NCBI GenBank assembly: GCA_946557785.1
Contig: CAMNTH010000013.1
Span: forward strand, 1-64,000
DNA length: 64,000 nt
DNA from: an uncultured Blautia sp.
Lineage (GTDB): Bacteria > Bacillota > Clostridia > Lachnospirales > Lachnospiraceae
Direction of reading: 5' to 3'
The position numbers were made by a program, and so were the translations under genes. Positions 25,131-34,595 of the stretch are shown one piece after another (positions within the stretch are counted from its first letter, which is position 1; each line of letters begins with the position of its first letter). Under the pieces are notes generated by a model, which searched no databases, had not been told where the DNA came from, and saw nothing but the letters and a program-made list of their open reading frames with translations.

Positions 25131-26024
25131 ATGGCAATTTTTAAAGGAGCAGGCGTCGCTATTGTGACCCCGATGTATGACGATGGTAAGGTAAACTATG
25201 ATAAACTTGGAGAGCTGATTGAGTTCCAGATTGCCAACAGCACAGATGCGATTATCATCTGCGGAACAACCGGTGAATCTTCAACTTTAACCCATGGAGA
25301 GCATCTTAAGACAATTAAGTTTGCAATTGATAAAGTTGCGAAGCGTGTGCCTGTGATTGCAGGAACCGGTTCTAACTGTACAGAAACGGCAATTATGATG
25401 TCAAAAGAGGCTGCTTCCTACGGGGCAGATGCTTTACTGCTGGTAACGCCTTATTATAATAAAGCTACTCAGAAGGGACTCATTGCACATTATACTGCGA
25501 TTGCCAATGCTGTGCCTGAGACACCGATCATTATGTATAATGTTCCCAGCCGTACAGGCTGTAATATCCAGCCTGCAACAGCAGTGGAGCTGGCTAAGAA
25601 TGTAAAGAATATTGTTGGAATCAAGGCTGCAAGCGGAGACCTGTCACAGATTGCAAAAATGATGTCCCTGGCTGACGGATGCCTGGAATTATATTCCGGC
25701 AATGACGATCAGGTACTGCCGATTCTTTCCATTGGCGGCCTGGGTGTAATTTCTGTTTTGTCAAACGTTGCACCGAAGGAAACTCATGATATGGTCATGA
25801 AATTCCTGGAGGGAGACATTGCAGGTGCAGCTAAGATTCAGCTGGATGCAATTCCTCTGGTGAATGCACTGTTCTGCGAGGTTAATCCCATTCCTGTAAA
25901 AACAGCTCTGAATCTTATGGGAATGGAAGTAGGGCCTCTTCGTATGCCGCTGTGTGCAATGGAAGAAGCCAATAAAGAGAAGCTGGCAGCAGCGATGAAG
26001 GATTTCGGCATCAAACTTGCATAA
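25131..26024 (+). CDS. dapA: 4-hydroxy-tetrahydrodipicolinate synthase
   Basis: The 297-residue protein has the DapA markers: ICGTTGESSTLTHGEH, AGTGSNCTETAI, the catalytic tyrosine in MYNVPSRTGCN and the Schiff-base lysine K165 in GIKAASGD. It condenses pyruvate with aspartate semialdehyde, the first step of the lysine/DAP branch. ATG 25131 is 7 bases from AAGGAGGA (25117-25124); ATG 25125 is too close to it. dapB follows 28 bases later. No lysine riboswitch was seen upstream. Confidence 0.96.
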   Translation: MAIFKGAGVAIVTPMYDDGKVNYDKLGELIEFQIANSTDAIIICGTTGESSTLTHGEHLKTIKFAIDKVAKRVPVIAGTGSNCTETAIMMSKEAASYGADALLLVTPYYNKATQKGLIAHYTAIANAVPETPIIMYNVPSRTGCNIQPATAVELAKNVKNIVGIKAASGDLSQIAKMMSLADGCLELYSGNDDQVLPILSIGGLGVISVLSNVAPKETHDMVMKFLEGDIAGAAKIQLDAIPLVNALFCEVNPIPVKTALNLMGMEVGPLRMPLCAMEEANKEKLAAAMKDFGIKLA

Positions 26025-26052
26025 GGTACCACATAAGAAAGAGGAGAATAAC

Positions 26053-26811
26053 ATGGTTAGAATTATCATGCACGGCTGTAACGGGCATATGGGTCAGGTG
26101 ATTTCCGGCCTTGCAGCGCAGGATCCTGATGTAGAGATCGTAGCAGGAATTGACATAGCAGACCAGGGAAAAAACAGCTATCCCGTGTTTACAGATATTA
26201 ATGCATGTCAGGCAGAAGCAGATGCGATTATTGATTTTTCTTCTGCAAAAGCAGTGGATGCATTGCTGGAATATAGTGTTAAGCGCCAGATTCCGGCGGT
26301 GGTATGTACCACTGGCCTTGACGAAGCACAGCTTGGGAAATTGGAGGAGGCTGCATCAAAAGTTGCAGTGCTGAAATCCGCCAATATGTCTCTTGGCATT
26401 AATACGCTTTTGAAACTGATCAAGGATGCGGCCAAGGTTTTGGCACCTGCAGGATTTGATATGGAAATTGTAGAACGCCATCATAAACTGAAGCTGGATG
26501 CGCCAAGCGGAACTGCCCTGGCGCTTGCTGACAGCCTGAATGAGGCTATGGATCAGACATATCATTATGTTTATGACCGCAGTCAGAGAAGAGAACAGCG
26601 TGACATAAAGGAGATTGGCCTGTCTGCTGTTCGCGGCGGAACTATCGTAGGGGAGCATGAGGTAATCTTCGCAGGACCCGATGAAGTCATTGAGTTTAAG
26701 CATACTGCCCATTCGAAAGCTGTTTTTGGAAAAGGTGCTATTGAAGCCGCCAAATTCCTTGCAGGGAAGCCAGCAGGAAGATATGATATGAGTGATGTGA
26801 TAAACGGATAA
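26053..26811 (+). CDS. dapB: 4-hydroxy-tetrahydrodipicolinate reductase
   Basis: The 252-residue protein has the NAD(P)H-binding N-terminus (MHGCNGHMGQV) and the catalytic segment ERHHKLKLDAPSGTAL. It reduces the DapA product in the lysine/DAP pathway. I start at ATG 26053, after GAGGAG (26041-26046); the frame is open upstream but overlaps dapA. The pair dapA-dapB ends in a strong terminator. Confidence 0.96.
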   Translation: MVRIIMHGCNGHMGQVISGLAAQDPDVEIVAGIDIADQGKNSYPVFTDINACQAEADAIIDFSSAKAVDALLEYSVKRQIPAVVCTTGLDEAQLGKLEEAASKVAVLKSANMSLGINTLLKLIKDAAKVLAPAGFDMEIVERHHKLKLDAPSGTALALADSLNEAMDQTYHYVYDRSQRREQRDIKEIGLSAVRGGTIVGEHEVIFAGPDEVIEFKHTAHSKAVFGKGAIEAAKFLAGKPAGRYDMSDVING

Positions 26812-26838
26812 ATATAGATACGGATAAGAAATCAAGAA

Positions 26839-26870
26839 ACGCAGCCATGCAGTCGGTGGCTGCGTCTTTT
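26839..26870 (+). terminator. dapAB terminator
   Basis: ACGCAGCCA (26839-26847) pairs perfectly with TGGCTGCGT (26857-26865), followed by CTTTTTC. Confidence 0.9.
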
Positions 26871-26965
26871 TCATTTTTATATATAGAAAAATTTTTTTGC
26901 GAATAGGATGGGAGCAAACTGCACATATTACCAATATAAAAAGTCAAAAAAGGAGATATGACAGA

Positions 26966-27469
26966 ATGAAAAAATTTAAAACAATTCTGATGGGCGCCCT
27001 TCTGGTGCTGACTTTGTGCATGCTGACAGCCTGCGGAACAAATGATGGTAATAATGCAGTGGATGAATCCAAAACTGAAACAGATGACAATGACGCAAAA
27101 AGAAGTGACAATAACAGGGATGACAACAACCAGGATGTAAATGATGCAGCAGATAATAAGGTAAACGATAATGTGGCAGATGACAATATTGCAAATGACA
27201 ATGTGGTCAATGACGGAACCGCAGCAGACAATAATACTGCAGTGAATGATGGAACTGTAACAGACAACAATGATATCATGGATGATGGAGCTGCAGATGA
27301 TGGAACAGATACTGATCCGGCAGATAACAATGATGCGGACAACAGGAGAAATAATGATGATACCGTATCCGGAGCCCTTGGCAACGGTGTAAAAGATCTT
27401 GGAGACGGCGTAGGTGATGCGGTGGAAGATGTAGGCGATGCAGTGGACAACGCTGTTAACGGAAGATGA
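26966..27469 (+). CDS. Asp/Asn-rich low-complexity lipoprotein
   Basis: The 167-residue protein has a lipoprotein signal peptide ending in the lipobox LTAC. The mature part, from about residue 25 to 135, is almost entirely Asp, Asn, Ala, Val and Thr in degenerate short repeats (such as NDNVADDNIANDN), and the C-terminal 35 residues form an amphipathic repeat (VKDLGDGVGDAVEDVGDAV). It should sit outside the membrane as a flexible acidic stalk, possibly binding cations or wall polymers. AGGAG lies 11 bases upstream of ATG 26966. I know no function for it. Confidence 0.75.
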   Translation: MKKFKTILMGALLVLTLCMLTACGTNDGNNAVDESKTETDDNDAKRSDNNRDDNNQDVNDAADNKVNDNVADDNIANDNVVNDGTAADNNTAVNDGTVTDNNDIMDDGAADDGTDTDPADNNDADNRRNNDDTVSGALGNGVKDLGDGVGDAVEDVGDAVDNAVNGR

Positions 27470-27555
27470 TATTCCTTTAGAATCCATTTCCGACCCGATT
27501 GCGCAAAAAAGATTTTAATGATATTATCAATACATGAAAGATATCGGAGGTTAAT

Positions 27556-28326
27556 ATGAGATTTCGGCCATGTATTGATATACATAATGGAAAAGTAAAA
27601 CAAATTGTGGGAGGCAGCCTGAAGGATGCAGGAGATTATGCAGCAGAGAATTTTGTGTCAGCTCAGGATGCATCTTTTTATTCTGCGCTTTACAGAGATG
27701 CGGGAATCAGGGGCGGTCATGTGATTCTTTTGAACAGCAGTGATTCTCCTTACTTTGAATCCACCAGAAAACAGGCGATTGAGGCACTGGGTACTTATCC
27801 GGGAGGGCTTCAGCTAGGCGGCGGCGTCTGCCCGGAAAATGCACAGGAGTATCTGAATGCAGGGGCAAGCCACGTGATAGTCACATCTTATGTGTTTAAA
27901 AACGGACAGATATCCTGGGAAAATCTGGAGAGGATGAAGCGGACTGTGGGACGTGAGCATTTGGTACTGGATTTGAGCTGCAGAAAAAGAGACGGGCAAT
28001 ACTATATTGTGACAGATCGCTGGCAGAAGTTCACAAAAGTGAGGGTAACGCCTGAAACGATAAAAATACTGGGGGGCTTCTGCGATGAATTCCTGGTGCA
28101 TGCTGTTGATGTGGAAGGCAAAGCCAGTGGGATTGAAATCCAACTGGCTGCCATGCTGGCCAAACATAAGGTATGTCCCATTACATACGCAGGCGGCGTG
28201 GGCAGTATGGAGGATATTGAAGTTCTGCGCTGCGCCGGGCAGGGGAGGCTGGATGTAACGGTGGGAAGTGCCCTGGATCTGTTCGGGGGAAGCATTCCCT
28301 TTGATGAGCTGAAAGAATTACATTAA
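27556..28326 (+). CDS. hisA: ProFAR isomerase of the eukaryotic HIS6 type
   Basis: The 256-residue TIM-barrel protein matches the yeast HIS6-like form of HisA: RPCIDIHNGKVKQIVGGSL at the N-terminus with D8 as a catalytic candidate, LQLGGGVCPENAQEYL, HAVDVEGKASGIE, ITYAGGVGS and VGSALDLFGG. It should isomerise ProFAR to PRFAR in histidine synthesis. Ordinary bacterial HisA lacks this long form. It is separate from any his operon here, with GGAGG before the ATG and a convergent gene right after it. Confidence 0.85.
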   Translation: MRFRPCIDIHNGKVKQIVGGSLKDAGDYAAENFVSAQDASFYSALYRDAGIRGGHVILLNSSDSPYFESTRKQAIEALGTYPGGLQLGGGVCPENAQEYLNAGASHVIVTSYVFKNGQISWENLERMKRTVGREHLVLDLSCRKRDGQYYIVTDRWQKFTKVRVTPETIKILGGFCDEFLVHAVDVEGKASGIEIQLAAMLAKHKVCPITYAGGVGSMEDIEVLRCAGQGRLDVTVGSALDLFGGSIPFDELKELH

Positions 28327-28334
28327 AAAATTGA

Positions 28335-28991
28335 TTACTGCTTCTCTAATCGGTATCCGTATTTATAGACCGTTTGAATGATGTTGTGCATTCCTAGCTT
28401 TCTGCGCAGGCGCTGTATATGAATATCCACGGTTCTAGTTTCACCGCCGTATTCGTAGCCCCATGCCAGCTTTAGGATCTGATCCCTGGAAAGAGCAATG
28501 TTGCAGTTTTGGGCCAAAACCTCAAGGAGCAGAAACTCCTGGGAGGTGAGGTCGATTTCTTTTCCGTCTTTCCAGACCTTTCTGCTTAAAAAGTCAATGC
28601 GGATATCTCCGGTTTCGAAAATTTCCTGCTGGAGGCTGGAATGGTGCAGTACGGTATTTACTCTGTCAAGCAGTTCCTCCGGTTCAAAAGGTTTGACTAT
28701 ATAATCATCTGCTTCAGACTGCAGGGCTTGTACCCGGTCTGTTAGAGAGTCCTTGTCAGTGAGATAAATGACCGGGATTCTTTTTTTTACAAAATAAGGG
28801 AGAAGCTGGTATCCGTCAATCAGGGGAAGCATAATATCCAAAAAAGCAAGATCAAAATTGTGCGTCTTGATAAATTCAAGGGCTTCTGTCCCTGAGAATG
28901 CCTGCAACACCTGATGGCCTGCAGTCTGTAGGGTTATCTTAATCAGGTCATTAATTGGTTTCTCATCATCTATCACTAAAATATTAGCCAT
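28335..28991 (-). CDS. Orphan OmpR/PhoB-type response regulator
   Basis: The 218-residue protein has a receiver domain (ILVIDDEKP; phospho-acceptor in LAFLDIMLP; VKPFEPEE) and a C-terminal winged helix (LTSQEFLLLEVLAQN; RTVDIHIQRLRRKLG; TVYKYGYRLE). I start at MANILVIDD (28991), after AAGGAG; the longer open frame upstream has no ribosome site. No histidine kinase gene is adjacent, so its partner is elsewhere. Its end is only 8 bases from the end of the convergent hisA gene, with no visible terminator between them. Confidence 0.9.
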   Translation of the reverse strand: MANILVIDDEKPINDLIKITLQTAGHQVLQAFSGTEALEFIKTHNFDLAFLDIMLPLIDGYQLLPYFVKKRIPVIYLTDKDSLTDRVQALQSEADDYIVKPFEPEELLDRVNTVLHHSSLQQEIFETGDIRIDFLSRKVWKDGKEIDLTSQEFLLLEVLAQNCNIALSRDQILKLAWGYEYGGETRTVDIHIQRLRRKLGMHNIIQTVYKYGYRLEKQ

Positions 28992-29153
28992 AAAATTTCT
29001 CCTTGGTTCATAACATTTACTCAACGCATTACTTATTCCATAATAGCACGAAGATGAAAAAAAGTTGTAACCATCATGTAAATTATAAACACTTGACAGA
29101 ATTGTAAAAACTATGCTAATTTTTAGAAAAATTATGGGATAGGCGGTAAATAT

Positions 29154-30089
29154 ATGATGAGAAAATTTAATTATTTTGATTGTCATGCAGATACATTAAC
29201 CTTCTTAAATGAGGAAAAGGGCTCCTTGTACCGGAATACCTGCAATCTTGATCTGAAAAGGGCAGGTATTTTTGCGGAAAAATACACCCAGATATTCGCT
29301 CTTTGGAGGCAGCAGGAGGAAATGCCGGAGAATCCGGAAGAAAGGTTTTTGATGCTTTATGAAAGAGCCACTGCCCTGCTGGAAGAGGAGTCTGATAAAA
29401 TTGTCTGGTGCAGAAGCGGAAAAGAAATGGAGCTGGCTCATAAGGAAGGAAAGGCAGCTGCATTTTTGTCTGTGGAGGATCTTTCCATTATGGGAAGCAT
29501 GGGGGAAAAGCTGTGGGAGCTTGGCATACGCTTTGCCATGCTTACCTGGAATTATGAAAATATGTATGGCTGCGGTTCTCCTTCAAACCAGTTCATGGGA
29601 CTTACTGATTTTGGAAAAAGAACTGTAAAGCAGCTTCTTACAAAGGGCGTTGTGATGGATATTTCCCACCTGTCTGATGCAGGAGTCTGTGACGTTTTTT
29701 CTATAACAGACCGACCGGTAATGGCATCCCACTCAAATGTGCGGGACATTTACAATAAGCCGCGGAACCTGAAAAAGCAGCAGATTCAGGAGCTGATCCG
29801 AAGAAAGGGATTAATAGGGATGAATCTGTTTTCTAATTTTGTTGGGGATACCCCGGGGCTTGCGGATATTCTTTACCATATGGATTATATTTTGAATCTG
29901 GGAGGGGAAGATGCCCTTGCCCTGGGCGGGGATCTGGACGGAACCGATAACCGTTTTCCAGAAGGATTTACAGGTGTGGAGTCTATCCCGCGTCTTTGGG
30001 AGGTTATGGAGAAAGCAGGATTTGGAACGAGACTTATAGAAAAGATCTTTTTTGAAAATGCCAGGAATTTTATTATGGAAAATCTGTAA
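29154..30089 (+). CDS. Membrane-dipeptidase-type zinc peptidase (M19)
   Basis: The 311-residue protein has M19 metal-binding segments: FDCHADTL near the N-terminus, FLSVEDLS, DISHLSDAG, ASHSNVRDI and LGGDLDGTD. No signal peptide is present, so it is cytoplasmic. M19 enzymes hydrolyse dipeptides, including D-amino-acid dipeptides. The ribosome site is weak (AGGCGG); a second ATG follows directly. It starts 162 bases from the divergent response regulator's ATG. Confidence 0.88.
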   Translation: MMRKFNYFDCHADTLTFLNEEKGSLYRNTCNLDLKRAGIFAEKYTQIFALWRQQEEMPENPEERFLMLYERATALLEEESDKIVWCRSGKEMELAHKEGKAAAFLSVEDLSIMGSMGEKLWELGIRFAMLTWNYENMYGCGSPSNQFMGLTDFGKRTVKQLLTKGVVMDISHLSDAGVCDVFSITDRPVMASHSNVRDIYNKPRNLKKQQIQELIRRKGLIGMNLFSNFVGDTPGLADILYHMDYILNLGGEDALALGGDLDGTDNRFPEGFTGVESIPRLWEVMEKAGFGTRLIEKIFFENARNFIMENL

Positions 30090-30188
30090 TTACTTTGGTA
30101 CGAAATATATAAATTTTTCCTAAAATGATGTTAAATTCCTGAACAATGTGTTATAATATACACATCAAACAGCAAAGGGGATGGAAGC

Positions 30189-30716
30189 ATGAAATTTATT
30201 ATTAGCGGAAAGAATATTACAGTTTCTGAAGGGCTTCGCACAGCCGTAGAAGACAAGCTTGGGAAGCTGGAAAGGTATTTCACTCCTGACACCGAAGTTG
30301 TAGTAACTTTAAGTGTGGAAAAAGAGAGACAGAAGATTGAAGTTACAATTCCAATGAAAGGCAGTATCATTCGTTCTGAGCAGGTCAGCAACGATATGTA
30401 TGTATCTATTGACTTGGTAGAAGAAGTCATTGAGCGTCAGCTTCGCAAATACAAAAATAAGATTGTAGACAGGAAACAGGCTGCAGGGAACTTCCAGAAG
30501 GAATACCTGGATAAGGATTATGAAGAAGATGAAGAGGTTAAGATCATCAGAACCAAGAAATTCGATATCAAGCCTATGTATCCGGAAGATGCCTGCGTAC
30601 AGATGGAGCTTCTTGGTCACAACTTTTTTGTATTTGTAAATGCGGAGACAGATCAGGTAAATGTGGTTTATAAGCGTAAGGGAAATACTTACGGACTGAT
30701 TGAACCGGAAGTTTGA
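30189..30716 (+). CDS. hpf: Ribosome hibernation promoting factor, long form
   Basis: The 175-residue protein has the S30AE ribosome-binding domain (residues 1-100: ISGKNITVSEGLRTAVEDKL) and the C-terminal dimerisation domain of long HPF (IIRTKKFDIKPMYPEDACVQMELLGHNFFVF, here split by two motifs). It joins 70S ribosomes into inactive 100S dimers in stationary phase. AAAGGGG lies before the ATG, and TATAAT (30152-30157) is a likely -10 box. It is followed by a strong terminator and then secA, a frequent order in Firmicutes. Confidence 0.95.
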   Translation: MKFIISGKNITVSEGLRTAVEDKLGKLERYFTPDTEVVVTLSVEKERQKIEVTIPMKGSIIRSEQVSNDMYVSIDLVEEVIERQLRKYKNKIVDRKQAAGNFQKEYLDKDYEEDEEVKIIRTKKFDIKPMYPEDACVQMELLGHNFFVFVNAETDQVNVVYKRKGNTYGLIEPEV

Positions 30717-30728
30717 GTGTGAATCACA

Positions 30729-30769
30729 CCCCGGGAACGTGCCAGCATGTTCCCGGGGCATTTCTTTTT
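30729..30769 (+). terminator. hpf terminator
   Basis: CCCCGGGAACGT (30729-30740) pairs with ATGTTCCCGGGG (30747-30758), 12 bp with one G-U pair, and is followed by CATTTCTTTTT. Confidence 0.9.
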
Positions 30770-30939
30770 GCCGGACATTGTTTATTCATTAAAAATTTAT
30801 TGTTTTCCGGCTCAGAAAGTGTTAGAATATACTTCGTATAATATTTAGGATCAAGTCCTTTAAATCTATACTAAAATAGTGAACAATCATTTCTGTTTTA
30901 TCACAGATATAAAACAAATAAACCAACAGGAGTAAACCA

Positions 30940-33516
30940 ATGAGTGTTTTTTCAAAAGTATTCGGAACGCATAGCCAGCGTGAGGTGAAAAGAATTATGC
31001 CTCTGGTGGAAAAGACGGAAAGCCTGCGTCCGGAAATGCAGAAACTGACAGATGGGCAGCTGCGGGATAAGACGAGAGAATATAAGAAACGCCTGGAAGA
31101 AGGCGCTACTTTGGACGATCTTCTCCCGGAAGCTTTTGCAACCGTACGGGAAGCCGCCAAGCGTGTTCTTGGCATGGAGCATTACCGTGTACAGATTATC
31201 GGCGGAATCATTCTTCATCAGGGCCGCATCGCAGAGATGAAGACTGGTGAAGGAAAGACCCTTGTTTCAACCCTTCCTGCATATCTGAATGCACTGGAGG
31301 GCAGAGGCGTGCATATTGTTACAGTTAATGATTACCTGGCTAACCGAGATGCTGAGTGGATGGGCAAGGTACATGAGTTTCTGGGGCTGACAGTAGGCGT
31401 AGTACTCAATGATATGAAGCCTGAGGAGCGCCGTGCAGCATACAACTGCGACATCACATATGTGACCAACAACGAGCTTGGTTTTGATTATCTCCGTGAC
31501 AATATGGTAATTTATAAAGAGCAGCTTGTACAGAGAGACCTGCATTACTGTATTATTGATGAGGTTGACTCTGTTCTGATCGATGAGGCCCGTACTCCTC
31601 TGATCATTTCCGGTCAGAGCGGAAAGTCTACTAAGCTTTATGAAGTCTGCGATATTCTTGCCCAGCAGCTTGAGCGCGGCGAGGCCAGCCATGAAATGAC
31701 CAAGATGGCGGCGATCATGGGCGAAGAGGTTATTGAAACAGGTGACTTCGTAGTGAATGAGAAAGATAAATTTGTCAACCTTACAGAGCAGGGCGTTCAT
31801 AAGGTGGAGAAATTCTTCAGTATTGAGAACCTGGCTGATCCGGAGAACCTGGAAATCCAGCATAACATCATCCTGGCTCTGCGTGCCCACAATCTGATGC
31901 ACAAGGATCAGGACTATGTAGTAAAGGATGATGAAATTCTCATTGTAGATGAGTTTACAGGACGTATCATGCCGGGACGCCGTTATTCTGACGGACTACA
32001 TCAGGCAATTGAGGCGAAAGAGCATGTGAAGGTAAAACGTGAGAGCAAGACCCTTGCTACCATTACCTTCCAGAACTTCTTTAACAAATATGATAAAAAG
32101 GGCGGTATGACCGGTACAGCTCTTACAGAAGAAAAAGAGTTCCGTGATATCTACGGTATGGATGTTGTAGAGATTCCTACAAACAGGCCTGTTGCGCGTA
32201 AAGATCTGGATGATGCCGTTTATATGACGAAAAAAGAGAAATTTAATGCAGTTGTCCAGGCTGTTAAAGAAGCACATGAGAAGCAGCAGCCGGTTCTGGT
32301 TGGTACCATTACAATTGAAACATCAGAGCTTATCAGCAAAATGCTTCGAAGGGAAGGCATCCAGCATAATGTCCTGAACGCAAAATTCCATGAGCTTGAG
32401 GCTGAGATCGTTGCCCAGGCAGGACAGGCCGGCGCAGTTACCATTGCTACCAACATGGCAGGCCGTGGTACAGATATTAAGCTGGATGATGTGGCTAAGG
32501 AAGCCGGGGGCCTGAAAATCATCGGTACAGAGCGCCATGAATCCAGACGTATTGATAACCAGCTCCGCGGCCGTTCCGGACGTCAGGGAGACCCGGGTGA
32601 ATCCCGCTTCTATATTTCCCTGGAGGACGATCTGATGCGCTTGTTTGGCTCTGAACGTCTTATGAAGGTATTTACTTCCCTGGGTGTTGCAGAGAATGAG
32701 CAGATTGAGCATAAGATGCTTTCCAATGCCATTGAGAAGGCACAGGAGAAGATTGAGTTTAACAACTTTGGTATCCGTAAGAACCTGCTGGATTATGACC
32801 AGGTAAATAACGAGCAGAGAGAGATTATCTACAAAGAACGCCGCCAGGTTTTGGACGGAGAGAATATGCGTGACGCTATCTATAAGATGATCACAGATAC
32901 GGTTGACAGCATGGCAGATATGTGTCTCTCCGATGATGTGGATTCAGAAGAGTGGGATCTGGCTGAATTTAATGCAGCATTCCTGCCGATCATTCCAGTA
33001 GAGCCTTTGACAGCAGAAAAGGTGAAGGGCAAACGCAGAAATGAAATGAAGCACATCCTGAAGGAAGAGGCAGTGAAGCTTTATGAAGCAAAAGAATCCG
33101 AATTTCCGGAGGCGGAGCAGCTTCGTGAGCTGGAGCGTGTGGTTCTTCTGAAATGTATTGACAGCAAGTGGATGGATCATATTGATGATATGGAAATCCT
33201 TCGTCAGGGTATCGGCCTGGCTGCTTATGGTCAGAGAGACCCGGTAGTAGAATATAAGATGAATGCCTATGAAATGTTCAATAACATGACAAGCGTGATC
33301 CAGGAGGATACACTCCGTATGCTGTATCACGTTCATGTTGAACAGAAAATAGAGCGTGAGCAGGTGGCGAAGGTAACCGGAACCAATAAGGATGACAGTG
33401 CTGCTAAGAAGCCTGTCCAGAGAAAAGAAATCAAGGTTTATCCAAATGATCCGTGCCCATGCGGAAGCGGTAAGAAATATAAACAGTGCTGCGGTCGTAA
33501 GGCTGTAAAGGTTTGA
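30940..33516 (+). CDS. secA: Preprotein translocase ATPase SecA
   Basis: The 858-residue protein shows the SecA motor motifs (Walker [13 protein letters not shown]; Walker [18 protein letters not shown]), the preprotein cross-linking and helical scaffold regions, and the C-terminal zinc-binding SEC-C tail ([13 protein letters not shown]). It drives protein export through SecYEG. ACAGGAG precedes the ATG. The gene is monocistronic. Confidence 0.98.
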   Translation: MSVFSKVFGTHSQREVKRIMPLVEKTESLRPEMQKLTDGQLRDKTREYKKRLEEGATLDDLLPEAFATVREAAKRVLGMEHYRVQIIGGIILHQGRIAEMKTGEGKTLVSTLPAYLNALEGRGVHIVTVNDYLANRDAEWMGKVHEFLGLTVGVVLNDMKPEERRAAYNCDITYVTNNELGFDYLRDNMVIYKEQLVQRDLHYCIIDEVDSVLIDEARTPLIISGQSGKSTKLYEVCDILAQQLERGEASHEMTKMAAIMGEEVIETGDFVVNEKDKFVNLTEQGVHKVEKFFSIENLADPENLEIQHNIILALRAHNLMHKDQDYVVKDDEILIVDEFTGRIMPGRRYSDGLHQAIEAKEHVKVKRESKTLATITFQNFFNKYDKKGGMTGTALTEEKEFRDIYGMDVVEIPTNRPVARKDLDDAVYMTKKEKFNAVVQAVKEAHEKQQPVLVGTITIETSELISKMLRREGIQHNVLNAKFHELEAEIVAQAGQAGAVTIATNMAGRGTDIKLDDVAKEAGGLKIIGTERHESRRIDNQLRGRSGRQGDPGESRFYISLEDDLMRLFGSERLMKVFTSLGVAENEQIEHKMLSNAIEKAQEKIEFNNFGIRKNLLDYDQVNNEQREIIYKERRQVLDGENMRDAIYKMITDTVDSMADMCLSDDVDSEEWDLAEFNAAFLPIIPVEPLTAEKVKGKRRNEMKHILKEEAVKLYEAKESEFPEAEQLRELERVVLLKCIDSKWMDHIDDMEILRQGIGLAAYGQRDPVVEYKMNAYEMFNNMTSVIQEDTLRMLYHVHVEQKIEREQVAKVTGTNKDDSAAKKPVQRKEIKVYPNDPCPCGSGKKYKQCCGRKAVKV

Positions 33517-33570
33517 TCAAAGGAAATATAAATATTGGCTGCCGCCCTGCAAGGCAGCAGCATCAAAAAA

Positions 33571-33617
33571 CGGCGTATCCCTCATTTTTTCGTGGGGGAT
33601 GCGCCGAATTGTTTTTT
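33571..33617. terminator. Bidirectional terminator overlapping the end of the AraC gene
   Basis: CGGCGTATCCC (33571-33581) pairs with GGGATGCGCCG (33596-33606). Six A (33565-33570) precede the stem and six T (33612-33617) follow it, so each strand gets a U run. The right arm lies in the last codons of the convergent AraC gene (33582 up). A second hairpin, GCTGCC/GGCAGC at 33538-33558, comes just before it. Confidence 0.8.
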
Positions 33618-34409
33618 ATATGCACGGACAAAAGCAGTATAGTCACGAAAACCGCTTTGCTGTGCAGCCTTCATAACAGGGCAGCCCTGATTGATGAGGG
33701 AACGGGCAAGAAGAAGGCGTTTGCTGGTAATGTAGTTATGCATGGTGTAGCCTGTTTCTTCTTTAAATTTGCGCATCATATGATATTTGCTTAAAAAATA
33801 TTTCTGAGCAAGGCTGTCTATGGAAAGATTATCTGCAAGGTGCCGATTGATATAGCGGACAAGATCTTCTACCTGGGAATCAAAACTGTAGGACTGCTGA
33901 TCCAGAATATAAGCTTCCTCCAGGAAAATCCGGTTAATGTAAACCATGAGCTGGGAAAACAGGGCATTGCTTAACAATTCTGAACAGAAGGCCTGGCTGC
34001 TTAAAGCGTTTTCCAGCTCTGACAGAATATCCCTTAAGCGTTCCTGTACCCTGGAGTTCAGGCGGATCAGGTTAAAGCTTCGGTCGCAGGCCTTTTGGAA
34101 GCAGGTAGTCAGGGGCTGGCTTTGGATATCCTCCCGAATCCACAGGACAATCCGCTCATAGGGAAGAGATGAATCAATTTCCGGCTTGTGGATAGCCCCC
34201 TGGTTTACCAGAAGGATATCACCAGGCTTTAAGTGGTAAGATTTTCCCTCAATATGATAGACAACATGACCTGAGAGAAAAAAGATAAGCTTGTGAAAAC
34301 CGTGGTAGTGGGAATGGTATACACGCTCCGTCTGATCCTTGATATGAAAAAGCCGGTATTCTTCCTTAAGATAGCCTGATTTCTCTGTTGGCTCTGAATC
34401 GTATTTCAT
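33582..34409 (-). CDS. AraC-family transcriptional regulator with cupin domain
   Basis: The 275-residue protein has an N-terminal cupin (YHSHYHGFHKLIFFLSGHV; LKPGDILLVNQGAIHKP) and a C-terminal double helix-turn-helix (LSIDSLAQKYFLSKYHMMRKF; VMKAAQQSGFRDYTAFVRAY). The last codons coincide with the bidirectional terminator shared with secA. It stands alone, about 190 bases from the divergent YesN gene. Its targets are unknown; the neighbouring sugar operon is possible but already has its own two-component system. Confidence 0.9.
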   Translation of the reverse strand: MKYDSEPTEKSGYLKEEYRLFHIKDQTERVYHSHYHGFHKLIFFLSGHVVYHIEGKSYHLKPGDILLVNQGAIHKPEIDSSLPYERIVLWIREDIQSQPLTTCFQKACDRSFNLIRLNSRVQERLRDILSELENALSSQAFCSELLSNALFSQLMVYINRIFLEEAYILDQQSYSFDSQVEDLVRYINRHLADNLSIDSLAQKYFLSKYHMMRKFKEETGYTMHNYITSKRLLLARSLINQGCPVMKAAQQSGFRDYTAFVRAYKKQFGASPTKK

Positions 34410-34491
34410 AAGCGCCCTCCTTCAGGGGGATTTTATAATTTTAATATAGCCGTTTTTTTACAGAAGTGCAAGGGGGAGAAGAAGGAGATAA

Positions 34492-34522
34492 CTATAGAAC
34501 TTGAACAAAATCTATAGATTTT
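34492..34522. promoter_or_regulatory. Repeated CTATAGA sites upstream of yesN, possible YesN operator
   Basis: CTATAGA occurs at 34492-34498 and 34512-34518, 20 bases apart. The second is preceded by AACAAAAT, and a similar stretch (AACAAAAACTATAGAAT) recurs at 37888-37904 before the binding-protein gene of the same operon. This suits a shared AraC-type site; no experiment supports it. Confidence 0.45.
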
Positions 34523-34595
34523 ATAAAATATTCTTAAGAATACTTATGATATATTGATTATGTAAAATGCGGAAAGGGAGAAGCGGAGGAGCGGT

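Noticed and set aside
26738..27603. Long minus-strand frames opposite the lipoprotein gene
   Set aside because: They are shadows of the repetitive Asp/Asn codons and give Ile-, Ser- or Cys-rich nonsense.
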